64,000 bases of DNA from Desertivirga brevis (GCF_017355835.1 NZ_JAFEWF010000001.1:372001-436000); one strand, 5' to 3'. Counted from the stretch's first letter, positions 8,623 to 19,400 are shown. A program made the numbers and translations. Notes: generated from the sequence alone by a model not told the origin.

Positions 8623-9695
8623 TGAGTGCAACTAATTGTACCCCAGCGGCAGAACGGAAGCGGTTAAGTTTCCTAGACCGCTTCCTTACTTTATGGATCT
8701 TCCTGGCAATGGCAATAGGGGTTGTGGTTGGTTACGCCTTTCCATCTTCAGCTAACTTCATCAATTCTTTTTCTTCTGGAACTACGAATATCCCCCTGGC
8801 AATTGGCCTGATCCTGATGATGTATCCGCCTCTCGCTAAAGTTAAATACGAGAATATGGGCGAAGTATTTAAGGACACTAAAGTACTGGGAGCATCCTTG
8901 TTTTTGAATTGGATAGTTGGCCCCGTTATTATGTTTTTTCTGGCTATTTTATTTCTTGCAGACTATCCGGAGTATATGGTCGGATTAATATTAATTGGCT
9001 TGGCCAGGTGTATCGCAATGGTAGTGGTCTGGAATGAGCTGGCGGAAGGAAACCGGGAATACGGCGCTGGTTTGATTGCCCTTAACAGTATTTTTCAGGT
9101 GCTGTTATATAGTGTGTATGCCTACATTTTTATCACTGTATTACCACCATTCTTTGGTTTAAAGTCGCTACAGATTGATATCACTATTGCTCAGATTGCT
9201 GAAAGCGTCGGGATTTATCTGGGAATACCTTTTGCATTGGGAATTATCAGTCGTTATTCTCTGATCAGAATGAAAGGGGAAGAGTGGTTTCAGAGAAAGT
9301 ACGTTCCCTTAATTTCTCCTATCACCCTTATAGCGCTCTTATTTACGATTGTTATCATGTTTAGTTTAAAAGGAGAACTGATCGTACAAATCCCTATGGA
9401 CGTAATAAGGATAGCCATTCCCTTGGTGGTTTACTTTGTACTGATGTTCGTTGCCAGTTTCTTTATAGGTAAGCACTTCGGGGCAGACTATTCCAGAAGT
9501 ACTTCGATTGCATTTACTGCTACGGGAAATAACTTTGAACTGGCAATTGCTGTGGCTATTGGAGTTTTTGGAATCAACTCAGGCCAGGCCTTTGCCGGAG
9601 TAATTGGACCATTAGTGGAAGTACCCGCACTGATAGCTTTGGTAAATGTTGCGTTCTATTTCAGAGAAAAATATTTTAGAGATGATAAAATGTAG
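8622..9695 (+). CDS. acr3: ACR3 family arsenite efflux transporter
   Basis: A 357-residue membrane protein with about ten hydrophobic segments. Family signatures include [35 protein letters not shown] with the conserved essential cysteine in transmembrane segment 4, and [20 protein letters not shown]. It exports arsenite across the inner membrane using the proton motive force. The start overlaps the arsC stop by one base, so the two are translationally coupled. It is sometimes named arsB, but the sequence is of the ACR3 type. Confidence 0.94.
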   Translation: MSATNCTPAAERKRLSFLDRFLTLWIFLAMAIGVVVGYAFPSSANFINSFSSGTTNIPLAIGLILMMYPPLAKVKYENMGEVFKDTKVLGASLFLNWIVGPVIMFFLAILFLADYPEYMVGLILIGLARCIAMVVVWNELAEGNREYGAGLIALNSIFQVLLYSVYAYIFITVLPPFFGLKSLQIDITIAQIAESVGIYLGIPFALGIISRYSLIRMKGEEWFQRKYVPLISPITLIALLFTIVIMFSLKGELIVQIPMDVIRIAIPLVVYFVLMFVASFFIGKHFGADYSRSTSIAFTATGNNFELAIAVAIGVFGINSGQAFAGVIGPLVEVPALIALVNVAFYFREKYFRDDKM

Positions 9696-9708
9696 TAAAA
9701 TAACTGCA

Positions 9709-9879
9709 ATGAGCATACTTGTGAAACCGAATAGGAGTAGTTCGTGGGCTCGGAATTATCAGTTAGAACATCGGGTAGTGGAAAAGCCGATAGTGGTAGG
9801 ACCAAGGATTGAATTGCCAGCTTGCTTAAGAAAGGCTAGGGTTGATGCAAAAAGTACTACCAGAACCTTCCACAGGTAA
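9709..9879 (+). CDS. Uncertain 56-residue ORF after acr3
   Basis: An open frame beginning with ATG at 9709, encoding MSILVKPNRSSSWARNY and a basic, proline-containing remainder (PIVVGPRIELPACLRKARV). It starts 14 bases after the acr3 stop, so it could be the last gene of the ars operon. I recognise no family. It could equally be a chance frame or the remnant of a longer gene, and the composition does not decide. Confidence 0.25.
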   Translation: MSILVKPNRSSSWARNYQLEHRVVEKPIVVGPRIELPACLRKARVDAKSTTRTFHR

Positions 9880-9936
9880 CAAAAACTCAAAAAACATTTA
9901 AAGTAATAACAAATGATATGATTATTAAAAAAACTC

Positions 9937-9944
9937 TATATTTG
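9937..9944 (+). promoter_or_regulatory. Bacteroidota -7 promoter element
   Basis: TATATTTG matches the TAnnTTTG consensus. No good -33 TTTG is visible. It precedes the hairpin-T-run at 9978-10011 with no coding region between them. Confidence 0.4.
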
Positions 9945-9950
9945 CTGAAC

Positions 9951-10011
9951 AAATAATTGTGATAAGGTTTAGGTTAAGTCTGCTGTCCCATACAGCAGGC
10001 TATTTTTTTTT
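9951..10011 (+). ncRNA. Candidate small RNA
   Basis: A short untranslated unit bounded by the -7 element at 9937-9944 and a strong intrinsic terminator at 9978-10011. It has no reading frame and lies in the gap between the plus-strand ars operon and the convergent rnr gene. The predicted transcript is about 60 nt with a single-stranded AT-rich 5' half. It could instead be the distal terminator of the ars operon, with the -7 match accidental. Confidence 0.3.
9978..10011 (+). terminator. Rho-independent terminator
   Basis: Stem GTCTGCTGT/ACAGCAGGC (9978-9986 with 9992-10000, one G-T pair), loop CCCAT, then TA and nine Ts. It is oriented with the ars operon and the candidate small RNA. Confidence 0.85.
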
Positions 10012-10078
10012 GAAAGTTCATTTAATTTCTGATCGCTAAAAGCTGGGCTACCTTCATTCCTTAATTTAGACGTCGTCT

Positions 10079-10112
10079 CATTAAAGTTTCTATAGCATTA
10101 AAGTTTCTATAG
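10079..10112. repeat. 17-bp tandem duplication
   Basis: CATTAAAGTTTCTATAG occurs twice head to tail at 10079-10095 and 10096-10112, followed by a further CAT. It lies between the T-run terminator and the end of rnr. Confidence 0.9.
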
Positions 10113-10129
10113 CATCCAAGTAGGAGGAA

Positions 10130-10153
10130 AGGGCCTAAAAGGAAAAAGGCCCT
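10130..10153 (-). terminator. Possible weak terminator of rnr
   Basis: 6-bp inverted repeat AGGGCC/GGCCCT with a 12-base loop, about 40 bases past the rnr stop. The minus-strand tail TTTCCTCC is only weakly U-rich, so termination here is uncertain. Confidence 0.35.
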
Positions 10154-10193
10154 GCTATCTTAGCATGACCCTCTAAATTTTAGCTTTTAAATA

Positions 10194-12365
10194 CTAGGCG
10201 TCCTCCGATTTAAAATCCCATTCGTTTTTAAGTTTGTCCTGGATTAGCGTGAAGTCAATCTGTCTTTTAGCCAGATCTACCTTTTTAACCAGGATCTTTA
10301 CCTCGTCGCCTAATTGGTATTTCTTCTTTTTACGCTGGCCAATGATACAATAATTCTTCTCGTCCAGTACATAAAAGTCATCTGAAATGTCCCGGAGTCG
10401 AATCATTCCCTCGCACTTATTTTCGATGATCTCTACATACATACCCCATTCGGTTACTCCCGAAATAATTCCATTGTACTCTCGTCCGATATTCTCTTCC
10501 AGGTATTCGGCCTGCTTGTACTTCACCGATGCCCTTTCAGCATCGGCAGCTTTCTTCTCCATTTGGGAAGCATGAAGGCAGAGCTTTTCGTAGTGCTCAG
10601 CATTCACGTTTTGTCCTCCCGCCAAATAATGTTCTAAAAGTCGATGAGACATTACATCCGGATAACGCCTTATAGGAGAAGTAAAGTGGGTATAGAAATC
10701 AAAGGCCAGACCGTAGTGACTTGACTTTTTAGTTGTATAAATGGCTTTAGCCATGGAACGGATAGCAAGCGATGTAAGAACATTCTGTTCCTTCTTTCCT
10801 TCCACATCTTCCATCAAGTGGTTCAGCGAACGTGCAATCTCTTTATCTGATTTTGTGTTGATCTTGTAGCCGAACTTAGAAGCAAAAGCTGCAAAACTAA
10901 GAAGGGTTTGTTCATTTGGAGCGTCGTGAGAACGATAAACATAGGTTAATTTATTTTTACCTTTTCCTTTTTTCGCAATGAACTCTGCCACTTTTCTGTT
11001 GGCCAGCAGCATAAAGTCTTCGATTAGCTTATGCGCGTCTTTGCGCTCTTTAACGTAAACTCCAACAGGCTTGCCATTTTCATCAAGTTTAAACTTAACT
11101 TCAGAAGTTTCAAAACTAATGGCGCCATGTTTAAACTTCCTGTCTCTTAGCTTATAAGCCAGGTCATTCAAGATCAGAATTTCTTCTGAATACTCCTTTG
11201 AGTTACCTTCAATCACTTCCTGCGCTTCTTCATAACTGAAACGCCTGTCAGAATGAATAATCGTCTTTCCAAACCACTCTGAAATGATATTAGCATCTTT
11301 ATCCAGCTCAAAGACAGCAGAGAAACAAAGCTTATCTTCCTTGGGTCGTAAAGAACAAACCCCATTTGAAAGCCTTTCAGGAAGCATTGGAATCACTCTG
11401 TCCACCAGGTAAACAGATGTACCACGTTCGAATGCTTCCTTATCCAATGGAGAATCAGGTAATACATAATGCGACACATCCGCAATATGCACTCCGATCT
11501 CGTAGTTTCCGTTATCCAAATATTGGAAGGAAATAGCATCATCAAAATCCTTAGCATCAACCGGATCGATTGTAAAGGTTAATATCTCACGGAAGTCTTT
11601 CCGTTTAGCAATCTCTTCAGCCGTAATTTCATCCGGGATTTGATTTGCTTCATCTTCCACTTCATCAGGGAACTGAAGCGGGAAACCGTATTCAGCAAGA
11701 ATTGCATTCATCTCGGTATTATTCTCACCTTGAACTCCGAGAATGCGGGTAATGGTGCCAATAGGATTTTTTGCTTCTTCGGGCCAATCTGTGATTTTTG
11801 CTATAGCTTTTTCACCATGCTTTGCGCCATTAAGCTCCTCAAGAGGAATAAAGATATCCCTTAGCATTTTCTTATCGTCAGGGATAAAGAAAGCGAAGTT
11901 CTCTGATACTTTAACTATCCCTGTGAACTCCATCTTTGCCCGTTCCAGAATCTCAACAACTTCACCCTCTTTACGCTTTCCGTTGCTCTTTGCAAAAACG
12001 TAGATCTTTACACGGTCTCCATTTAATGCCGTCTTTACTTTACGAGGGGCTATGTAAATGTCGTTTTCGAATTCATCTTCAGGCACGATAAAGGCCGATC
12101 CATCGCTTGTCATGGAAACAATTCCGGTAAGGAAAGTCTTCAACTCCTTCAGTTGGTATTTACCAAGCTCTACTTCCTTAAATAAGCCGTGTTTGCTCTC
12201 GTCTTTCAAAACATCTTTAATGATTTCCCGGGACTCGGAGTCATTAAGGTTTAACTTTGATGCTACTTGTTTGTAGTTTAAAGGCTTATTGCCGTTTTTC
12301 TCAAATATAGAGCTTATAAGCTGAGAAAAAACTTGTATAATATGTGCTGTTTTCTTTTTTGCCAT
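10194..12365 (-). CDS. rnr: Ribonuclease R
   Basis: A 723-residue RNase II/R family 3'-5' exoribonuclease. Order: N-terminal winged helix (~10-65), two cold-shock-like OB domains (~75-220), RNB catalytic domain with the metal-binding cluster DPVDAKDFDDAISF (~265), and HYGLAFDFYTHFTSPIRRYPDV near the active-site exit. A C-terminal S1 domain begins at GREYNGIISGVTEWGMYVEI. It degrades structured RNA in the cytosol. Length fits the family. It is preceded by a 128-base gap to the exonuclease gene and is probably transcribed on its own or by read-through. Confidence 0.96.
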   Translation of the reverse strand: MAKKKTAHIIQVFSQLISSIFEKNGNKPLNYKQVASKLNLNDSESREIIKDVLKDESKHGLFKEVELGKYQLKELKTFLTGIVSMTSDGSAFIVPEDEFENDIYIAPRKVKTALNGDRVKIYVFAKSNGKRKEGEVVEILERAKMEFTGIVKVSENFAFFIPDDKKMLRDIFIPLEELNGAKHGEKAIAKITDWPEEAKNPIGTITRILGVQGENNTEMNAILAEYGFPLQFPDEVEDEANQIPDEITAEEIAKRKDFREILTFTIDPVDAKDFDDAISFQYLDNGNYEIGVHIADVSHYVLPDSPLDKEAFERGTSVYLVDRVIPMLPERLSNGVCSLRPKEDKLCFSAVFELDKDANIISEWFGKTIIHSDRRFSYEEAQEVIEGNSKEYSEEILILNDLAYKLRDRKFKHGAISFETSEVKFKLDENGKPVGVYVKERKDAHKLIEDFMLLANRKVAEFIAKKGKGKNKLTYVYRSHDAPNEQTLLSFAAFASKFGYKINTKSDKEIARSLNHLMEDVEGKKEQNVLTSLAIRSMAKAIYTTKKSSHYGLAFDFYTHFTSPIRRYPDVMSHRLLEHYLAGGQNVNAEHYEKLCLHASQMEKKAADAERASVKYKQAEYLEENIGREYNGIISGVTEWGMYVEIIENKCEGMIRLRDISDDFYVLDEKNYCIIGQRKKKKYQLGDEVKILVKKVDLAKRQIDFTLIQDKLKNEWDFKSEDA

Positions 12366-12493
12366 TGTATCGAATTGGGGCCGTGCCTACTTTTATAATA
12401 TTTATGCGTGAATTGCTTCACCTTTTGGAATAACAAGATTCGAATAAAATCGTTCTTTTTTCCGTCTTGATAATTGATTTGCAACCTTAAACT

Positions 12494-13204
12494 TCAAACT
12501 ATCACTATATTATTATCATTCATTAAGGAAAGGCTTTTAAATCTTAGTAATAGTTGAGCGGTAGTGATCACATCTTTTTGGCAATAGGTTTTAATACGCT
12601 CTATGTCTTTTTCCTTCCAGTATACCCAATGGACATCACTGCCATTAATATCGTCTTTAGGGGTTGGTATATTAAAAACTGCAGCTAGAAGATTTAAAGA
12701 GGTATAATTCTTATAATCACCAAACTTCCAAAGATCCATAGTATCCAGATGATTAATCTCCCATGGCTTTTTACCACTAATTCTAAGTTGAGACGGAATA
12801 CAAAGTTGGTTGATCAATGTGCGCCGGCATAAATACGGAAAATCGAACTCTTTGCCATTATGGGCGCATAGGGTAAAATTAGCGGGCTGCTTGTCTAACA
12901 GGGAGATAAATTCAGAAAGTAGGTTGCACTCATTGTCCCCAGCAAATGATTTAACGCGTAAACCTACCTGTTCATTGTGTTTAGTAAAAATCCCTACGGA
13001 AATACATACGATCTTGCCGAATTCAGCCATGATGCCCGCGCGTGGATAATATTCATCAGGCGTTTCTCCATCTTTGCGCGCTGACCTTGTTTTCAGCTCC
13101 CATAATTCTTTAAATACGCTAGGAACTTCCTCAAATGAAGCATATTGTGGCACAGTTTCAATGTCGAGGACCATGACTTGCTGAAGATCTAAGTTTTCGA
13201 GCAT
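12494..13204 (-). CDS. 3'-5' exonuclease, PolB-exonuclease-like (DEDD superfamily)
   Basis: A 236-residue RNase H-fold exonuclease related to the proofreading domain of family B polymerases. Exo I is VMVLDIETVP (DxE), Exo II is FTLCAHNGKEFDFPYL, and Exo III ends in YCQKDVITTAQLLLRF. No polymerase domain follows, so this is a stand-alone nuclease, presumably acting on DNA ends in repair; the substrate is unproven. The gene follows pbpC by 20 bases and is probably in one transcript with it. Confidence 0.85.
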   Translation of the reverse strand: MLENLDLQQVMVLDIETVPQYASFEEVPSVFKELWELKTRSARKDGETPDEYYPRAGIMAEFGKIVCISVGIFTKHNEQVGLRVKSFAGDNECNLLSEFISLLDKQPANFTLCAHNGKEFDFPYLCRRTLINQLCIPSQLRISGKKPWEINHLDTMDLWKFGDYKNYTSLNLLAAVFNIPTPKDDINGSDVHWVYWKEKDIERIKTYCQKDVITTAQLLLRFKSLSLMNDNNIVIV

Positions 13205-13224
13205 CCGGCAATATAGTAATTGTT

Positions 13225-15633
13225 TTAAAGTTCTTCCTTAGCTAGTACCGTAAATGTTTGCTGCAAACGAAGGCCTTCCTCGTCAACCAATGTTATAATG
13301 TGTTTCCCTGGTGCCGGCAGCAAAGCCATCTGATGAAGGTCCCGCGTAAGCCCAAGAAAAGTATTATCGAGATGCCAATATACTTTTTTTCCTGATTTAC
13401 GGTGGGCAACCTGGAAGATCACCTGTTGCTGCTTTCCATCAATTCCCTTGGGGATATATACTCTCGCGTTGTTCTTCGGATAGATCAACTCCATATTTGC
13501 TATCTCTGTTGCATTGCAGCCCTCTCTAAATGGTGGTAAGGCTTTGTACGTGTAATTCTTAGTTTTATAATAATACTCCATGACTGGAGGAAGAACAAAC
13601 CAGGAGCGATGAATCATGTTAGAAGGCGACTCGCACTCCGAATTTACCTGATAATGCCCCGTAAGGTCAAGATGAACGGTTTGGTGGAAGTTACAAACAG
13701 GAGCACGCATGGCGGCTGGCGGTAATCGGATAAGTTGAGTATTTGTACATAACGTCGACGCTTTAAACCCACTTTCTTCGCATACCTGAAATGTCTTCAT
13801 ATCATGAGAGGGAGAGGCGAACCAACCATTTTGAGGAGCTGGCAATAATCGGAAAATATCAAAGAGAACGGGGCCTGCTGCGTCAATACCTGTTAAACCG
13901 GGCCTGCCTTCTCCATCTGTATTTCCTGCCCATACTGTTACTACATACTTAGGTGTTACCCCCACAGCCCATGCATCCCTGAAGCCAAAGCTCGTTCCCG
14001 TTTTCCATGCAATTTGCTGCGATCCTGCGAATTGCTTCCATAAAAGCTCTTCGCCTGGGCGCATTACTTCATTCATAGCCTGGAAGGTATAATAAATTGA
14101 TGCTGCATTCAACATAGTGCTACTTTCATCTTGCAATGTTTTTTTTAAACCATGGTAGGAGGGTGAACGCCAGTCGGAGCTATTATACTTACCGTTATAA
14201 TTGTAATGATTTAGCACCCGGGCCATACTTGCATAAATCCCGCAAAGCTCCCACATGGAAACTTCACAGCCACCAAGAATAAGAGATAATCCGTAAAAAT
14301 CAGGCGGTTGATGTAGCGAGGTTATCCCTAAATTTTTTAAAAAATTGTGAAAACGCTCGTATCTGTACTGCTGTAACATGCGTACTGCAGGAACATTCAA
14401 GGAGCGGGCGAGCGCCCTAGATGCCGGTACTGCACCATCATAACCCAAATCATAGTTATTGGGTTGGTAGCCAGCAATCTGGGTAGGAATATCCGGTACC
14501 AGACTATTAGGCAGGATCATACCTTCATTGAGCATGGCAGCATACAGAAAGGGTTTCAGTGTACTGCCAGGACTTCTTCGAGCTTGGATAACATCTACAT
14601 GACTTTCAATTTCAGCTTCCTTAGGTTGATAAATATTTCCAATATAGGCAAGGACTGATCCACTCTCCACATCAATTACTAAGGCTGCACAATTATTTAC
14701 TTGGTTCGCCATCAACCTTTTATGATGCATATCGAGAATACCGGCCACCTGTCTTTGTAAAGTACTCTTTACAGATGTTCTTATCCGTGTTGTGCTTACT
14801 TTGCCTCGTTTATAATCACTTTTTGCCAAATTGATCAGATGAGGACTTAATGCGGGCAGTGCAAAAGGTTTATTTGGTAAGGGCTCAGATTTGGCTAGAT
14901 TTCCCTCAATCTGGCTTAGAACCTTCTCCGAAACGAGGATATCAATTAATCTGTTCCTTTTGTTCAGGAGTCTGCTTCTGTTCTTTCCTGGGTGAACTAG
15001 CGAAGGAGCATTAGGTAATACAGCTAAAGATGCCATTTCTCCCCAGGATAGCTTTGACGGTTCTCTTCCAAAATATCTCCAAGAGGCTGCTTCCAATCCT
15101 ACTACATTTGACCCAAAAGGAGCATTTGCGGCGTAAAGACTGAGAATTTCATCCTTGCTATACCTAATATTAAGTCTAACCGCTTTTATGGCTTCCAGTA
15201 ATTTGTTAAAAAAATTTCTCTTATATCTTGTAGCAAGCCTAATTAGCTGCATATCGAGCGTACTTGCACCGCTGACAATTTTTTTTCTTTTAAAATTCTG
15301 TTTTAGTGCCCTTGCAATGGAAAGAGGATTGATGCCAATATGTTGATAAAAGCTTTTATCTTCAAAGGCGACGATGCATTTTTGAAACTTCTCTGGCACT
15401 TTATAAGATGCAGGAAACCTCCACTGTCCATCAGCAGCAATGGATGCATTAAGTAATTCGCCCTCTGCACTTTCAATAACAAAGGAAGTGGGAGTTTTAA
15501 AAAGTGGATCGGGAACAGAAAACCAGAAACTAACAAGGAGCGCAATAAACAGGCCGGCCAGAAAGCTTTTCCTTAATAAGAATTCCTTAAATTTCAAATG
15601 CAATTTAAACGACTTGCGAGTAAACATGCCCAA
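13225..15633 (-). CDS. pbpC: Penicillin-binding protein 1C
   Basis: An 802-residue bifunctional class A PBP. TM anchor (~20-40). GT51 glycosyltransferase with catalytic Glu in AFEDKSFYQHIGINPLSIARA (~90-110) and the second conserved region YSKDEILSLYAANAPFG. Transpeptidase with SPGSTLKPF (SxxK serine), SLN and KTGTSFGFRDAWAVG. A C-terminal BiPBP_C domain of Ig type (~715-800) identifies it as 1C. It makes and crosslinks periplasmic peptidoglycan. Such genes are usually paired with a large alpha-2-macroglobulin gene; that gene is present upstream but separated by an opposite-strand gene. An internal Met at residue 3 is an alternative start. Confidence 0.95.
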   Translation of the reverse strand: MGMFTRKSFKLHLKFKEFLLRKSFLAGLFIALLVSFWFSVPDPLFKTPTSFVIESAEGELLNASIAADGQWRFPASYKVPEKFQKCIVAFEDKSFYQHIGINPLSIARALKQNFKRKKIVSGASTLDMQLIRLATRYKRNFFNKLLEAIKAVRLNIRYSKDEILSLYAANAPFGSNVVGLEAASWRYFGREPSKLSWGEMASLAVLPNAPSLVHPGKNRSRLLNKRNRLIDILVSEKVLSQIEGNLAKSEPLPNKPFALPALSPHLINLAKSDYKRGKVSTTRIRTSVKSTLQRQVAGILDMHHKRLMANQVNNCAALVIDVESGSVLAYIGNIYQPKEAEIESHVDVIQARRSPGSTLKPFLYAAMLNEGMILPNSLVPDIPTQIAGYQPNNYDLGYDGAVPASRALARSLNVPAVRMLQQYRYERFHNFLKNLGITSLHQPPDFYGLSLILGGCEVSMWELCGIYASMARVLNHYNYNGKYNSSDWRSPSYHGLKKTLQDESSTMLNAASIYYTFQAMNEVMRPGEELLWKQFAGSQQIAWKTGTSFGFRDAWAVGVTPKYVVTVWAGNTDGEGRPGLTGIDAAGPVLFDIFRLLPAPQNGWFASPSHDMKTFQVCEESGFKASTLCTNTQLIRLPPAAMRAPVCNFHQTVHLDLTGHYQVNSECESPSNMIHRSWFVLPPVMEYYYKTKNYTYKALPPFREGCNATEIANMELIYPKNNARVYIPKGIDGKQQQVIFQVAHRKSGKKVYWHLDNTFLGLTRDLHQMALLPAPGKHIITLVDEEGLRLQQTFTVLAKEEL

Positions 15634-15825
15634 GTGTTGATATGGAAGGACTAAATATAGTATTCCTAAATGAATTAACCTTTAGGTATTCAGCAGATCA
15701 TGTAACTGAGTTTGAAACTCGACTACGGTCAATTATTATAATGATAAGAATCCGTTTAAAGTTGACGAGGATCATCTTTTAAAAATCACACAACTTTTAA
15801 TTTGCCCGATGTTAAATCTGGTTAA

Positions 15826-16404
15826 ATGAATATTAAACGTTTATTCAACAAAAAGAGTTTATTGGTAGCCGGTCTTGTATTTTTTGCATTTGCAGGAAAA
15901 AGTCAGTCTGAGTTCAAAGTTCACGAATCGGGAGAAAAGGGCATGCACCGGTTTACATTTTCTCTAGCTGAGCTATATTTTAATGAAGGGAAGAGTAATG
16001 AGATACATAGTACTTTTGTTCCAGCTTACGCCTTGAATTACGATTACATGTTTAACTCTCGCTGGTCGTTGGGAATGCACAACGACATTCCAATGCACGA
16101 TATTGAGTTAGAGGAACAAGCTGGAGAAAGCAAAAGCGCTGAAACAGAGAGACCCGTAGCTTCAAAAATTATAGGCACCTACCATACCCACAAACATCTA
16201 GGTTTATTATTCGGGTTTGGAGATGAAATTGCTCATCACGAAAACTTCTTCATCACCTCAGCAGGGGCTGAATATGAATTTCACCTGAAAGGTTCATGGC
16301 AACTAGGGGCAGAGATAGTATACGATCACAAATTTAATACAGCTGATACCTGGATGGTAGGGATTGGAATTTCCAAAACACTAACAAGGCATCATAAAGG
16401 ATAA
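15826..16404 (+). CDS. Outer-membrane beta-barrel-like protein of unknown function
   Basis: A 192-residue protein with a signal peptide (MNIKRLFNKKSLLVAGLVFF, cleavage near AGKSQS). The mature part alternates aromatic and polar residues in short strands (YALNYDYMF, WSLGMHNDI, KHLGLLFGFGDE, AGAEYEFHL, WQLGAEIVYDH, WMVGIGISKTL), as in small outer-membrane barrels. It is histidine-rich (THKHLG, AHHENF, TRHHKG at the end), which might reflect metal binding; this is a guess. The gene stands on the plus strand between two minus-strand genes that are normally neighbours. Confidence 0.65.
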   Translation: MNIKRLFNKKSLLVAGLVFFAFAGKSQSEFKVHESGEKGMHRFTFSLAELYFNEGKSNEIHSTFVPAYALNYDYMFNSRWSLGMHNDIPMHDIELEEQAGESKSAETERPVASKIIGTYHTHKHLGLLFGFGDEIAHHENFFITSAGAEYEFHLKGSWQLGAEIVYDHKFNTADTWMVGIGISKTLTRHHKG

Positions 16405-16439
16405 AAAGCGGGCTAAACTAAACCAGTCTCTTATGCGAG

Positions 16440-16464
16440 AAAGCCCTGTTAACCCCAGGGCTTT
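16440..16464 (+). terminator. Hairpin downstream of the barrel gene
   Basis: Perfect 9-bp stem AAAGCCCTG/CAGGGCTTT (16440-16448 with 16456-16464), loop TTAACCC. No long T-run follows directly; together with the next hairpin it forms a double terminator. Confidence 0.55.
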
Positions 16465-16467
16465 CAG

Positions 16468-16497
16468 AAGGAATAGGCGTCAGCCTATTCCTTTTTT
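16468..16497. terminator. Bidirectional rho-independent terminator
   Basis: Perfect 11-bp stem AAGGAATAGGC/GCCTATTCCTT (16468-16478 with 16483-16493), loop GTCA, then a plus-strand T-run through 16497. It lies between the convergent barrel gene and the alpha-2-macroglobulin gene, touching the stop codon of the latter. Confidence 0.85.
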
Positions 16498-19400
16498 CAT
16501 TTCAGCTGATTATTAACTACCTGTACCCAACGGCCAGGACTTACAGCCGAAACAGAAGAGTTATACATGGCCTCGCAGTAGGTGGCAGGAAGATAGAATC
16601 TGCCTATATACGACGCATTTAATAAAACAAAGAACGTAGCCTCTTTTCCTTCCTGCAAGCTAAAATACGTATTGACCCTATCATCCCGGATATCCTTGTA
16701 GTCATAATTAGCTGCTTTAAAACTTTCTTCAGTATTTAATAACCTGGTATTGATGATCTCCCATCCTGAAGGGAACAGTTGAGTTAATGCCAGGTTATCG
16801 TAGCGGCCTAGTTTACCTGGATTTGTAATATTGACCTGAGCCATAAAATCGGTGCCCTGAGTAAGCGTGGCGGGATCCAGCAACTGGCCATTCATCGTGA
16901 AGTAGTTCACCCTCATAGAAAGAACATCATCATCGTTCTGTGCAAACTGCTCTTGCCCTATAGCAGGCTTACCCTGTTGAATAATACGGATGAAGAGTCG
17001 TCCTTTTCCTTTGTTTGAGATGCTCGCTTTGTTGCCAGAGGTAATAACTGTTGGCTGAGACCATACATATGAAGTTTCATTTACGACACCTTTTGTATTA
17101 TTTATAGAATAGGCAAATTGTAATTTATTTCCAGCAGCATTCGCCCCACAGTACCGGGCAAGGGAGATGAGAGCATAAGCCGTTGATTGGGTGCTATACC
17201 ACTCTTGCTGAGACAAGCGAAAAGCAATGGTTCTGGCAAGGGAATAGGCTTCCTTATTTCTTCCCATTAGAACCAGGGTTTCTAATATCATGGCCTGATC
17301 TCTTATATCGGAGCCGAAGGTGCCAAAGGACTGCCGATAGGGTTTTACTGACATTGTCAAACCTCTTATCAATTGAGTTGCAACTTCTGTGTGACCAGCC
17401 AGGCGGTAGGCAGCAGCCAATTGCCATTTTGCTTGCACAGATAAATATTTAAATTCTTTCAAGCGGTTCATTGCTCCCAACTCGGCAGATTTTGAAAGAG
17501 CAAGAAGGTAGAGACGGTAAGCCTGAACCAAATCCCCACCATAGAAGTTCAATGTAGACGGCGTCCATGATACGGCTTTGTTTTTCTGGAATTTTTTCCA
17601 TTGATTCATAAATCCGGAAGGCAAAATATACCCATTCGCTTCAGCTTCAATTAAAAAATGCCCTGCATAATTGGAACACCATTCGTCAGCCTCCTCTGAT
17701 CCCGGCCAGTAGGCAATTCCGCCGTCTGAGGTTTGGAAGCCATTTAATCTTCCTATTGCAGCCTTAATATTATACTCAGTTTGTGCTTTCTTCTTGTCTG
17801 ACAACTTCAATAACTTCGATAAGTGCAATTGAGGAAAAGCTTCAGAAGTTACCTGTTCTGCGCAACCATGAGGATATTGGATCAGGTAGCTCAGTCTCTT
17901 GTCTAAGTTCATCGGCGCAATGGAAGAGACTTCCAAGGTTGCCTTATTAGTGCCAGCTGTACCAAAAGGAGCAAAAGGGATACTTATCGAACTGCCAGGC
18001 TCCAGTGTTTTCTCAATTACCCTTGTGATTACAGGATTTGGATTTCGTACATCTATCTCTACATCATAAGATGCGGTTTCTTTTCCGCTTCTGGCTACAA
18101 CCTTGATCTTTGCTATACCCGCTACGTTCTTTGTTCCGAGATCCATGTACAGAAGCTGATCACCCTGTTTTTGAAAACTTATTACCCTTTTGTTCCCTGT
18201 GAGGAAATTGAAAGCCTTCGATTGTACCTCTACCGAAACTTGCTTTACAGCGTTACTCATAGAGAAGACCGAGATTGGTAATTTGAACTGCTCACCAGGA
18301 GATAATACCCTTGGAAGTGTAGCAAGCACCATCAAAGGTTTCTTCACCTTTACGGCTTTTTCTGCAAAACCGTAAGCTCCCTTATTACCGGCAATAACCA
18401 TTACCCTTACTGAGCCAACGTACTGTGGGAGTTTGAACGAATGCGTTTTTGACCCGCCATCAGACTGAAAGGGCCCTAGAAACTTGACTACAGGTTTGAA
18501 CCGATTTGCTGAAGGGTTCTTACCACCTTTCCCTGACTGCCGGTCTCCTCCAATACTTAGGATGCGTTGAAGTTCGCCTCCATAAGCACCTATCACATAA
18601 TCGAAAAGATCCCAGGTTTTGACGCCTAAACCTTCGCGGGCGTAAAAACTAGCATGAGGGTTGGGGGTAGGGAAGTTGGTAATATCCAGGAGGCCTTCAT
18701 CTACAATGGCAATAGTGTAAGTCATGGGCTTACCGGAAGCTTCAGACACGGTAACTGAGGCATTTGACTCAGGTCTTATTTCCTCAGGCATTCTGATTGT
18801 AGGTTTAAGGATAGTATTGGGATCCTCAACCTCAATGGGAATTACTCCATACATCCTTATCGGAAGATCGTTTAAAGTTTGGGAATGCGGTTGAAGCAGA
18901 GTGACGTTCACAAAGACATTGGGAGTCATTTCTGCTTCAGCTTTGAATCTTACCTGGGTTTGTCCCTTTTTAGCTTCGAACCAAAAGCGCCTGATGACGC
19001 GGCTACCGTTCTCTATACTAACCAGTCCTCTGCCTGCATTTCCTGATGGAATGGTGAGTTTAACTTGTTCTCCGGCCTTATATTTTGATTTGTTTGATGT
19101 GAAGGATAACATTGAAGCTTCTGTAGGATTGTCGTTCTGCATCCTTTCTGTCCAGTTAGGCCAATCAATATAAACAATCTTACCAGTGGTATGACCTGTT
19201 CTGGCATCTCTTACCCTTACAAGGAAGCGACCCCAATCAGGCTGATTAATTCTGAGATTCCAACTTCCCCGGCCATTATTCAACGTTACAGTGCTTGTGG
19301 AAACTAATTTATTATACTCATCCTGGGTGAAATTGCTAACGGAGCTCTCATCCTCGTCCCACCACCAGGCCCATTTCATCTTATAAAGCTCGACCTCAAC

